A stretch of DNA of 64,000 bases. Origin: Ailanthus altissimus (Eukaryota > Streptophyta > Magnoliopsida > Sapindales > Simaroubaceae). The translations under genes were made by a program, and so were the position numbers. The stretch spans positions 32,671,001-32,735,000 of the forward strand of contig OX327683.1 of NCBI GenBank assembly GCA_946807835.1. The letters run 5' to 3'. The notes beneath the pieces are model-generated. The model did not search any database and was not told where the DNA came from. It saw only the letters and a program-made list of their open reading frames with translations. Shown here piece by piece: positions 1 to 10,484 of the stretch (within the stretch, counting starts at the first letter, position 1; every line of letters begins with the position of its first letter).

Positions 1-420
1 ACAAATCCACTATCTTCAAGAGAAGTTACAAAGTTTTTGGGCCATAATACAAATTTTCTAACTATTGGGTCAAACTGCAAATACCCAAATAGTAGGGCTA
101 ATACTGTAATTACCCAAACAATAGGGTATTACTACAAATGCCCAAAAATAAAGGGAAAAATTGAATTCTTACAACTTTCAAGGATTTAAATATAAAATCC
201 TTGAACTATGAGGTTCTCATAAAGAGATCCTACAAATAGAGGGGAGAAGAGAAATATTCTCAAAAGTATATTAAATCTCAAGGAGAGCCTTGCCTTATAT
301 AGGCCTACCAAAGCACCTCCATGCCATCTGCCACCAATGTGGGATTGGCTCAATTTGACATATAAGCCAATTTTCAACAGTAACGTGTATTGAATAAAAT
401 TCAACATGCTACTTTAATAA
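1..420. repeat. LTR-like repeat remnant with three short tandem units
   Basis: Three imperfect 28-29 bp units lie at 62-89, 90-118 and 119-146, each ending in TACCCAAA or TGCCCAAA. The rest holds a TATATAGG stretch and ends in an ACA-rich tail, as in a decayed LTR read on the minus strand. No coding sequence is seen. The family is not identified. Confidence 0.35.
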
Positions 421-1100
421 TTTTTAAAAATAAACAAATAAATAAAATCAACTTGAACAATTACAAAAACCAAAAAAGATGCGATTATGCTATGAATCGT
501 GAGGATAGGTTCGTGCCGAATTAGATTTGATGCAAAAGATAACCTTATTGTGCTTTTTCAGGCTCAATTTAAAAGCAAAAAAACAAAAAAGTTTTGAAGC
601 ATAAATAAATCAAATGTTAACTCCACTAAGCCTCGTGTCTATCTGTTAGGCCCTTTTGATACATTGACTATTCACAATCTCCTATATAAAATACAGATCA
701 TATGGTCTTATTTTCTACTATGTATTGCAAAGTTGAAAAAGAGGAGGAAAAACTAAATGTAGACCGCAGAACGTGACAGAAAAGTTGTAAAATATTAAAC
801 AAGCTGAAGAGATCATTGCTTCTATCATCCTACAAGATATAACATTTGAACAAATACACATATAGTTTAAGTTCTATTCGAATGGGTGCTACAAACACAC
901 AGTATAGCGAAGACTTTTTTTTTATATTGAGAGATCTCAGAGAAATGACTGTCCCCTGTGGTAATACGAAACAATAAATAGTCAGATAAAAACTATAGAT
1001 ATCATTTTCTTACATTGATTGGTGGCCATTATTTATTTAATTTTCAGAGCCCACGAAGCTAGTAGCTAGCAGTCTCAGAAATTTAGTCGTCTGATCAACA
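421..1100 (+). promoter_or_regulatory. Upstream region of the BAH1-like gene
   Basis: No gene is seen here. A TATATAA motif at 683-689 is a possible core promoter, about 410 bases before the first ATG of the BAH1-like gene. That distance would mean a long 5' leader or an unseen leader intron, so the assignment is weak. Confidence 0.25.
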
Positions 1101-1869
1101 ATGAAGAAGTTCAGGGAAAACCAGGAGTACATGCGAGAAAAAAATGCAAAAACTACCTGGGTTTGCTTGGATGAAGATTGAAAAGGAATCGAAGGAATGC
1201 ACCACAGAATTTGAGTCGCAGAAAGACTGTGATGCGTTTCTTGAAATAAGAACCTGTCACGACCATTGCCCTGGTATCCAGTACATACATTTTCGGTTCT
1301 TCACTCCATTTGTTTTATATTATTGCTCACATTAGGTTTATGCCAAGAGTTTAGTACCGGACACTTGAATTTTTTCCTCGACTAGAATTGATCCAAGTTT
1401 CCTTGAGCTCTTTCAATATACAACTCTTAATGTGCATATTTGAAAATGCAAATTTGGGCTATAAACCTTGTTTAACCGCTATACAACACCAAACATTTTT
1501 TATTATCTCAAATCTGCATTTAAAACGTGATGTTGTCCGCACCTAAAAAGGATACCATTATCATAATGTATGCATGGTTATTCATCTATGTGCAGTGTGC
1601 AATGGAGTCTTCTTCCCTTCGCTTGTGAATGATATGTCTGCAATAGTAAGCCATGTCAACCAGCGCGCAAAGAAATTGCTTAAGCTTCATCAGGCTGCCG
1701 GCCCTCGCAAGTACTTCTTTTGGTTCAAAGGCAAATTGCTAGGATCCCAGGTTTCCTTGATTAAAGAAGGCAAAGATTTGCTTATCTGTGCTCTAACAAA
1801 CGCCATGGAAATTCAGGAGATACTAAAGAAATTTGATGAGGTAGGTTTATCGATCTCACTTTGTAGCTC

Positions 1870-1911
<42 letters not shown>

Positions 1912-4900
1912 AAGTAGTTTAAGGACAGAATCGAGATTCGGGTGAATTGGGTCTGTTTGTTTGTTTTTTTAATTAAAGAAATGTTTTGTGGTACAGTTTC
2001 ATAACTGCTGTCAGGTAGGGCCGGCCTTCAAGTCAAAAGCTCAAAGCATGCAACATGAAATCCTACGGTCACCATGGCTGCGTGAGCTCATGGCTCTGCA
2101 CATTAACTTAAGGAAAACCAGTGTCGATTCAGGCGTCAGTTCTACATCATGTGAAGGTTACCATATTAGATTCAATGAGAACAAACCATCACTCTCTTGT
2201 GATCTCTCAGATTCCATCAAGCTTGATCTTATTTTGACTTGTCCAATATGCTTGGTAAGTTCCTTAACTCTATCTCCCTAGAGATAATGTCATGTTCATG
2301 CACCTATGTTATGGTGATTACTGGCTATTTTAGGGGGTTGATAATTTATTTGTTTCTTCTTTTTTTTAATAAGAAAAAGCATATTTGTGCTGTTTATCTG
2401 ATACTTCAAATTTTTTACACTTATAAAATAAAAAATTATCAATTTGTTTTAATAAAATGAACTATTACTACTACTTTTTTTTAATAAATTCATAATGGCC
2501 TGAAGTTTCTTTTAGAGATATAATCAATCAACTTTTAAAGAAAAATTGACAGTTAAAAAATAAATTTTGATTATTATAAATTTACTTAAAAAAATGATAA
2601 TTATCAATCTCACTAAAAAGTAAACTAAATAACTTTTCTAACAACTTTTGTACTTGTATTAATAGCCTAATAGTAGGAATGTTAAAGGGGTGGGTTGAGG
2701 TGAGGAGGCCTTTTTCCTATCCTGTCTCATTTTTTATTTTAAGTCTTGTTCTTCACTCTATTTCCTAAAAAATTTAATAGGGTGGAGATAGAGAATTTAC
2801 ACATGAAATGTCTTTTTTATCTCATTCCATTCCTACCTTATTATTATTTTTTTTATTAATATTAAATATTAAATTCTATTTACAAAGTTTACCAATATAT
2901 AATTTTAATTTATATTATGAGTAAAAATATCAAACAAATTAGAATAATATAACAAAATCTTTTATTAATATAAATAGTAATTAGTAAATAAAATTTAAAT
3001 AAATAATAAATAAAACAAAAATAAAAAAATTTAATTAATGTTCTAGTGCCTAACATCATTAATTTTTTTGTTAATTGCTTCATATTTTTATTAAAATATA
3101 TGGTCATCTAACTCAAGAATAAAATTATTTTTATCATTTACAATAAAATAAAGTAGATTTTATGAGTTTCTATTATATATTTTGTATTTTTATTAATAAA
3201 AATATATTATTAAAATATGTTTTAGTTAAATATAAATTATAAAATAAAAAATTAGTAAATTATTTAATATACAAATATAAACTAAAAAAAATTATATTTA
3301 ATATATTTATAAAAAATAGATAGAGATAAAGTGAGGAGGCTTAATCCCATCCCAACCGTAATAATATTTCGGGATAATTTTTTCTCCTACTCACTTAATT
3401 TTTACAAAAATTACTTAATTTTTGTCTCATTTAGGGCGAACCTTGCGAGACATTTTATCATCTTATCTAATGATAAAAAGTTGATAATATATCTACTTTT
3501 ATTCTAGTAGAGATCCCTAATTTAAATCTCTAATCTCCCATATAAAAAAACAGTAACTTTTCTAAAATTATGCTGATACTGTAATACACAATTACCTAAA
3601 ATGAACTCTTACTGCTACAATGCACCAGAACGGGCTTAATTAATAGTGCAATTTTTAAAATTATTATTTTTGCCTTGTGCGTAACAGAATATAGTTTTTG
3701 ATGCGGTTTCTCTGACTTGCGGGCATATACTGTGCCAAATGTGTGCTTGCGCTGCTGCTTCAGTGACCATTGTCGAAGGACTCAAGTCAGCAGAACCTAA
3801 ACGAAAATGCCCTTTATGCCGACAGGTAATCTTTATCATTATCGTTTGGTTTTCCTAATTTATTGCTTTATTATTTATCTTAATACATAGTTTTGAATGA
3901 AGGACACTTCGACAATCTTATCATCCAGTGTTTGTCACTTTAGGTTGATTAATTAATTATTTTTATATTATATTATCAGTAGTAATATATGTACAAAATT
4001 AAGATATAACCCTTATATTTTAATTGATGTATCATTAATTTTTTAGTTATTATATATTATATCATTGTTAATTTTGTAATTTTTATTAGTGTAATAATTA
4101 CACAACACTAATTAACAATAGACACATAAAATATCATATTAATGAAAATAAAAATTTTATATTTTGATTATATAAGTATAATATTATTGATATATTATTG
4201 CATTAAGTCAATAATGGTATATTTTTTGAATAAAATTTGTTCATAATTGTTTTTTTTAATCATGGAAGCTTATAAAATTTCGACTAAGCCATTCTAATCT
4301 ATCTGAAAAAAGAAATTGAGGATAAAATGGAACTTTTATTGATCAAACTATAATGGGATGGATAATTGGAGCCGATTTTTCGGGTTAGAGAAATTATCCT
4401 CAAAATAAAACATGTCCAGCGTTAACAATTAAAAAAGAGAATATGGGAAAATCACTGTGTGTGTGTGTGTGTTTTTTTTTAACCTTCGCACCATGACAAA
4501 GTTGGCTATTATTACACCTCTCAAGAATTGGTTTGGATTATTAGAAGGCAAATCAACCGATTAAATCATCAGTTAATATTTTCTATTTGTTTTAATCTGT
4601 TTTCAGGCGGGAGTGTACGAGCGCGCTGTACACTTGACAGAGCTTAGTATGCTAGTAAGCCGAAGGTCTGTTTCCATCCAACAACAATTTTTATTTGAGA
4701 AAAATCAGCTCCAGCAGCAACTCATAATAAATTCTCAGCGTCTTTTACTCCTTTTCTTGTTAAGCTGTTTAAGGGGAAAAGTAAGGGAAAAAAAAATTAT
4801 GACTTTAAATATAGGGGGGAAGCTTTCAAAAAACTACCATTTTACAAGGTTTCAATAAATTTCGGCGATGAAAGATATTGCAGATGAGAAAGTGTTTACC

Positions 4901-5253
4901 TCCGTGCAAAAAAAAAAACACAAACTATATCTGGAAAAATAAAATTACTTTTGCAATGATGATAGTTAAAGCGGATTACTGGTTTAGCTTCGAATTACTC
5001 GTTCCCCCCATTAATTGTAATATAAGTTTTAAAAGAAATTACTTTTACAATGAATGCTTTTGTAACAACTCTCTCTGGAAAAAATTATTAGAGACTTAAA
5101 TTTATACATGCACCTGTAAGTTTGTTTGATCATGGTTATATGAACAGGTGCCGTGAGTATTGGGAGAAGCGGCTTCAGATAGAAAGAGTACAGAGGGTTA
5201 AACAGGCGAAGATATACTGGGAATCCCAGTGTCGGGCATTCATGGGCATCTAA
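1101..5253 (+). CDS. BAH1/NLA-like SPX-RING E3 ubiquitin ligase, one-base frameshift near start
   Basis: Six exons: 1101-1273, 1596-1840, 1997-2254, 3688-3825, 4607-4665 and 5148-5253, all with GT-AG borders and matching phases. Exons 1-3 give an SPX-type N-terminal region ([26 protein letters not shown]). The end of exon 3 and exon 4 give a complete C3HC4 RING: CPIC, then CGHILC and CQMC, ending CPLC. Exon 6 encodes the usual basic tail ([14 protein letters not shown]). Arabidopsis NLA/BAH1, the family model, ubiquitinates PHT1 phosphate transporters and affects nitrogen limitation and salicylate responses. The frame from ATG 1101 breaks at a run of seven A at 1138-1144, where one A is extra. 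ATG 1144 is in the correct frame and would give a product of about 311 residues lacking about 14 N-terminal SPX residues. Without the extra base the protein would be about 325 residues, the normal family length. Confidence 0.82.
1872..1906. repeat. (TA)n microsatellite in intron 2
   Basis: A pure run of alternating T and A lies just after exon 2 of the BAH1-like gene. Confidence 0.95.
2660..3480. repeat. AT-rich intron 3 with MITE-like ends
   Basis: Intron 3 of the BAH1-like gene is 1.43 kb. Near 2690 and 3330 it carries two related segments, GTGAGGAGGCCTTTTTCC and GTGAGGAGGCTTAATCCC, resembling ends of small non-autonomous elements. No coding potential is seen. Confidence 0.3.
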
Positions 5254-5867
5254 TATATGCAATTGTATTCTTTGTCTTATTGTTACTGGTTTGATTTATT
5301 TATGTACGAACATTAAACCTTTTGTTTTCGCCTGTTTTTCATTATGAACTGCTCGCATTTTGTAACATTCGTAACATCATTCATGCATGCATGATTGTTG
5401 CTGCTTAGTGTTTCCATTTACCTTCCTTTTACAGATGCATGCATAATTCAACTTAATCAATAAATGCAAGTGTCATGCTCAAAATTGTCTGAAACTCCAT
5501 TAATTAATTAATGGAAATGTCAGGCTCAGATTTGTTGGCGACAGTCTTTTTTCATTGATTGGATAACTTTGGGGTCTGCACTACAAAGAAATGAATCGCT
5601 TCACCTTATTAGAAAAGAAAAAGGAAAGTCAAGTTTTCTTATGGAAATTATTAATTTTTGAATTCTTCTCTTACAGCGCTTTGAATTAATCAATGTTTTT
5701 GCTAGATACCAGGGATGCTTGATAATCTTGTGCGTGGATCAATGCGTGATCATTTTTGAATTCTACTCTCAGCTTTAATAGTAGTTTGTTGTAGGAAATT
5801 AGTATTAGTAATAGCATTAATCTCACTTAAGATTAACATTTGCATTGACTCTATTGTTAAGTTTTAT
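5254..5867. other. 3' flank of the BAH1-like gene
   Basis: No gene is seen. The first 400 bases resemble the sequence after the BAH1 fragment at 44536-44830, including a shared GTGTCATGCT segment, so this flank was part of the duplicated unit. AATAAA at 5459-5464 could serve as a polyadenylation signal. Confidence 0.5.
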
Positions 5868-6790
5868 GTGCTCTACTACTATTATGACTTAGTATTTACC
5901 ATCTTAAAAATACTATGTGCATGTGAAAGACTTCACACACAAATAATTAAAAATATAAAAGATCAACACAACAATAAAGATAAAAAAATAAACCATAAGA
6001 CACATACGTGGTTCGACAATAAAATGTTTACGTCCACGGAAGATTCATAATACTACTTCTTTCATCAACAATTTATAAAAAACTTTTTAGATCACCAAGA
6101 ATCTCTTAGATCACTCAGTATCTCCCAAATTATCTAAATGTAACAATGAGAGATTTAATCAAGAAATACAAAAATAGTTAGAGCTCTTTCATAAAGAATT
6201 TATTATTACTATCTTGCGTACTCAACACTCAAGTAATCTCATAGTTATACTTTTATGCACTCAACAGTTAGTGTCTACCTATCTCTTTATTTTAATTTAT
6301 ATTTATATCTTTATGCTTGATTAATTCTAAGAGGTTATAAGGGTTATATTTATATCTTTGATGTTCGATTAATTTTAAGGAATTACAAAAGTTTATATAG
6401 ACTCTAAACAGCTCTTAAAAATCATATTTCTTATTAAAATAAGAGTCTAAGTAAAAGGAAGTCCAAAATCACCCATGCATTGCAAGACAAAACAAAAAAC
6501 TTCCTGTAAGTCAGCGCTGTAGCAATTTCAAAGTAGCGACACTGTGCTATAAACTGGTGCCGTGACGCTATGACCTGTACCCAGTCTTTTTTACGCCTTC
6601 TCACTTCTCTTTAATTTTGGCTCTCCGTTTTCGTCTATTACTCATACATCTCACGCATACATTATCTTGTATCCGATTCCTTCTTAATTTTTAACTCAAA
6701 ATTAAACTCAATCTTAATTTTGAATAACTTAATTCCAATAATATATGAATTTTAAATTTAAAGGATAAATGTATTAAAGAAGTAAATGTA
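5868..6790 (-). repeat. Solo copia-type LTR, minus orientation
   Basis: The block ACACATACGTGGTTCGACAA followed by TTTACGTCCACGGA (about 6000-6042) is the typical end of plant copia LTRs read on the minus strand. A directly repeated segment of about 55 bp follows (two copies beginning TTTATATCTTT). No internal gag-pol sequence adjoins it, so it looks like a solo or truncated LTR. Borders are approximate. Confidence 0.5.
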
Positions 6791-7171
6791 TAAAATTATT
6801 GTTTATTTTCAACTTCAAGTTAAATTACATATGGTATATCGAATCATGGCCCAGTTGCAAGTTAAAAAAAGAAGAAATTCTTCAAGTTATGGTCCCTTTC
6901 ACTCTTTCTCCTTTTATCCAATCGTCTTTAATTAAGACTAAATCCTTCAGTTCAGTATCTTCCCTTCCCTCACGGAAAAGAAGAATAAAATCTCTTGTTC
7001 TACAATGAACCAATAAATTAAATATGCTTTCTTCATAATCTCACTTTTAAAACTTTGTTAAAATATTAATTTTGTGTCTCTTCACAATTAAATCAATAGT
7101 AAATGAAAAAAAAAACCAATATGAAGAGAAAAAAAAGCAAGTTGGTTAAATTAAAAATGAAAATAAAAGTA

Positions 7172-7255
7172 GAAGTGCCTATCAAATTAATAGGAGTGCC
7201 TACTAAATAAATAAAAGTGTCTACCAAAGGAATAGAATTGTCTACCAAGTGTATA
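7172..7255. repeat. Four tandem 21-bp repeats
   Basis: Units at 7172-7192, 7193-7213, 7214-7234 and 7235-7255 share the pattern AGTGCCTACCAAAT...ATA with a few substitutions. They lie at the front of the LTR remnant that follows. Confidence 0.85.
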
Positions 7256-7635
7256 GGAAATTAGGAACTCTGGCTTCCTATAAATAGAGTAACTCTTCTT
7301 TAGTTATTTATAACCTCTTAGTTCTTATAACCTCTTCATTGTGTGTGTCTTGAGAGAAAGAAAATAAGAGAGTAAGAGAAGAGTATAAGTTTGTAAGTGT
7401 TTTGAGAGTATATGAAAGTGAATGAAAAATTGTAAATACCTATACAAATGTTATGTATAAGCGAGTTTTATATTAAATTAAAATATTTTATTTGTATTCT
7501 GTTGTGTCCAACAATTGATATCAAAGTTACAATTATTCAAATCCTTAGAATCAACAAAATTTACGTCAACTATCAAAATAAAGCGAAAATCATTGGTTAT
7601 ATAAAACTTAGGTAGGCAAGGGATAAATTTGTTTC
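7256..7635 (+). repeat. Copia LTR 3' end with primer-binding-site remnant
   Basis: A GAGAGAAAG-rich U5-like stretch ends in GTTGTGTCCAACA at about 7512. ATTGATATCAAAGTT follows directly, a decayed form of the copia primer-binding site TGGTATCAGAGC. About 120 bases of internal sequence follow before another LTR begins at 7636. Confidence 0.5.
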
Positions 7636-8400
7636 TGTTAAAGTGGAAACACACAAACAAGTAATATAACCCAAACAATATAACGCAGAAACAAATAATT
7701 AAGAAACTAAAAAGAGAGACGTAGAAGAAGAACACATAGAATTTCGTGATTCGGTAACTTGCCTACGTCTACAGCAAATCAAGATCACTCACTTTTATTA
7801 TTGAATCTCAAGACACTCACCAAATATGCCTTTTACAAAAAAGACTCACAAAGTAATCACTCTCTTTCGTAACCAAGAAGTTTTCTCTCACTAAGAATTA
7901 TAAAATATATTTGATTACAAAGATCTCACTTTAATAACAAAGATTTGTGTCTTCTCACTAAGATGTATTTATAAGTCAATAAAAAGTATTTATATAGGTT
8001 TTAAGACGACCTAAGTTTACCATAAATGTGTGAGAATTTTATTAAAGAGTCTTGAAACAAATGGGAGTCAAAATAAATAGGATCAAAACAAGAAACAACT
8101 TTCAGCGTTGGGTGTTGTGGTACCCAACTCCTGGTGTTGCAGTGCTGGCACCTAGGTTCTGTTTTGAGTGCTGCAGCGCCCACAATCTGGCGCCACGACA
8201 CCCACGCTTGGACACCGCCACTTACGTCTTTCGCCTCCTTTTGCGTCCGTCTTTGATTTTCACATACCCGACATACTTAATTTGCTCTTTAAATTATATT
8301 CAAATAATTTTTTATTAATTTTCTCACAATTTCGCTTTAAATTAAAATCAAACCAACTGAAAGTTAAATAGTATCCATTGATTTCAACTTAAATATAATA
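7636..8400 (-). repeat. Solo LTR of the same family as the 19.8-23.8 kb copia
   Basis: It begins TGTTAAAGTGGAAAC and follows the LTRs at 19770 and 23080 segment by segment: ACAAGTAATATAA, a GTGATTCGGTAACTTGCC block, CTCTCACTAAGAAT, ACTAAGATGTATTTA and a GC-rich CACCCACGCTTGGACACCGC block. No gag-pol adjoins it. The right border is uncertain because similarity fades after about 8370. Confidence 0.6.
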
Positions 8401-9372
8401 AGAACAAATATTTGGTATGCATATGATACCGGGGTGCAGTAGTGACTTTTAATCCGTAGTTATTTGCTCACTGAGAAACTCGATCACTAATTGTCCCTTT
8501 TTTTTCTCTATCTCTACTTTTTTTTTTCATTTACTTATATCACTTTTTATCTCTCTCTCGATGAAAGGGTAATGGAGATCAAGAGAAAGGGGATCTAGAG
8601 AGTTGCTTTAATAAAACAAATATTATGATTCTTTATAGTTCTGTAATTTTGTTCGTCACTTTTTTTTTAATTAATGAATTATTATGCTAGGACTCAATTG
8701 AATTCTTAAGTGTGATGTCCACTTTAAGCACATTGTCTCGTTGTTATAAACGCATTCTCATTTTATTGGTTTGTTTAAAAAAAACCATACCGATGAAAAT
8801 AAAAGTTAAGTTATACTATTCTACTAATGTCACATGTTATTAAATTTTTAAAAAACTAGGAGGAAAAAAAAAGAGTAGGATAAAAAAACTAGATTCGATT
8901 TTAAATGGATGTCTGATATATCGATCTGACTGACACCCGAACTTATCTTGTTCTCTCCTACATATGCAAGTTTATGATAATAATAATAATAATAAATAAT
9001 AGCAATAATAATAATATGGCATTGCACTGTTGATTCAATAGTTTAACTTGTTCGCAAAGCATTTTACTGTTGCTTCAAATAAGCAATCATGCTATATCAG
9101 GGAGTATTCCTGATGACATTCTTTTGCAAACATAAAGAAGAGGGTTTAAATGAAACGAAAAGAGAAACTAGACATAGTATGCCCTTAATTATAGGCAGAT
9201 TCAGACAACCTACATAGCCACCGTCCCAGTACTTCAACGTGAACAATTCAGGTAGACCGGCCACAGAAAAAGAAAATCATTGAAGCTCTTGAAGTATCAA
9301 ACACCTGACTCAAGATTCTCCATTTATAAATCCAGCTAAACTTTCCATTCAGAAACCAAAGTTAAAAAAAAA
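8401..9372 (+). other. Intergenic region and leader of PCS copy A
   Basis: No gene is seen up to 9372. An (AAT)n microsatellite lies at about 8980-9016. From about 9250 the sequence resembles the leader of PCS copy B, including ATCAAACACCTGACTCAA against ATCAAACATCTAACTCAA, so the old PCS promoter and leader lie here. Confidence 0.5.
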
Positions 9373-9731
9373 ATAGCGCTGGCAGGATTTTCAGGAAGAG
9401 GTATTCCCTTTCCTCCCGCAATTGGATTTGCTTCTCCTCATGGCAAGGTTGGTTAATAAAGAAAACCTTTCACTCTCTATGTTGAATGAGCAATCTTGAT
9501 CTACATTCAACTACTGACAACCTTTCATCTTTTTGCAGTAACTGTTCACAGAAGCTCTTGCTGGAGGGACGATGGAAGATTATTTAAGTAGATATCGTAC
9601 TATCAGACAGTCAGAGCCCGCATATTGTTTGACCTACCAGCTTTGATGTTGTCTTGAATTCCCTCGCTATTGATCCTAAAGACATGGTAAGGTAATTAAC
9701 AACTATTAGATATAATTGGCCTTGAACTAGT

Positions 9732-10434
9732 TGTAGAATTTGTGATTTAAAATCATGTTTATGATGTTGGTAATGTTTGGAACAAATTTGAGAACATGTC
9801 AGAATTATTTTGGAGCCGAAAACATATGTGGAAGAGGTGAAATTCTAATGAAACAGTTGACAAAATGCAGAAGAAAACAGAGAAAAATTTCCAGGTGTGA
9901 GCGCCGGGGCATTGGGAGGCATTGGCCAATGCCCCGGCGCTGGTGGAGGCATTGGCCAATGCCCCAGCATTGGTCGAGGCATTGGAACCAGAATGTCAAT
10001 GCCAGGGCATTGACACTGGTACTGTTTATAACCTAAATATACGAATTTTAAGCTTTTCCTTTACATGCTTGGGTATTTTAGACTTCATATAAATACCCCA
10101 TTATGCCTAAGGTTAAATGTGAACATGAGAAACAATCTCAAAATACTATACAACAAACCTTAGAGCTCCAAATTGAATTGTATCATTCCTTGATCTTCTA
10201 AAATCAATTCTCTTGTAATCAAACATCAAATAAGAGAGACTTGGATCCTTGATCCATCGTGGACGTAAGCAATTTGCTGAACCACGTATTTTGTGTCTTG
10301 GTATAGTATATTTCTATTTTTTCTCTACTGTCAATACTTAGCTCTTGAATTTAGCTTGTTGTTCTTACTTGGATTGTTTTACCTACTTCATTGCTTGTAT
10401 TCTCTATGTATTCTGCTACATGTTAAACTCTACA
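9732..10434 (+). repeat. 5' LTR of copia at 9.7 kb
   Basis: It begins TGTAGAATTTG and ends CTCTACA. It is longer than the right LTR by about 19 bases near its start (9747-9765) and about 59 bases at 9900-9970, where a CATTGGCCAATGCCCC unit is amplified. A weak primer-binding site, ATTGATATCAAAGC, follows. Confidence 0.85.
9901..9940. repeat. GC-rich perfect inverted repeat inside the 5' LTR
   Basis: Arms GCGCCGGGGCATTGG (9901-9915) and CCAATGCCCCGGCGC (9926-9940) are exact reverse complements around a 10-base loop. A partial third unit follows to about 9970. Confidence 0.95.
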
Positions 10435-10484
10435 AATTGATATCAAAGCTGTTATTGGCTGTCTAAGTTTATTTTTTGTTGAAC

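Noticed and set aside
9901..9970. CRISPR-like repeats in the LTR
   Set aside because: The units are contiguous, palindromic and inside a plant LTR. There are no spacers.
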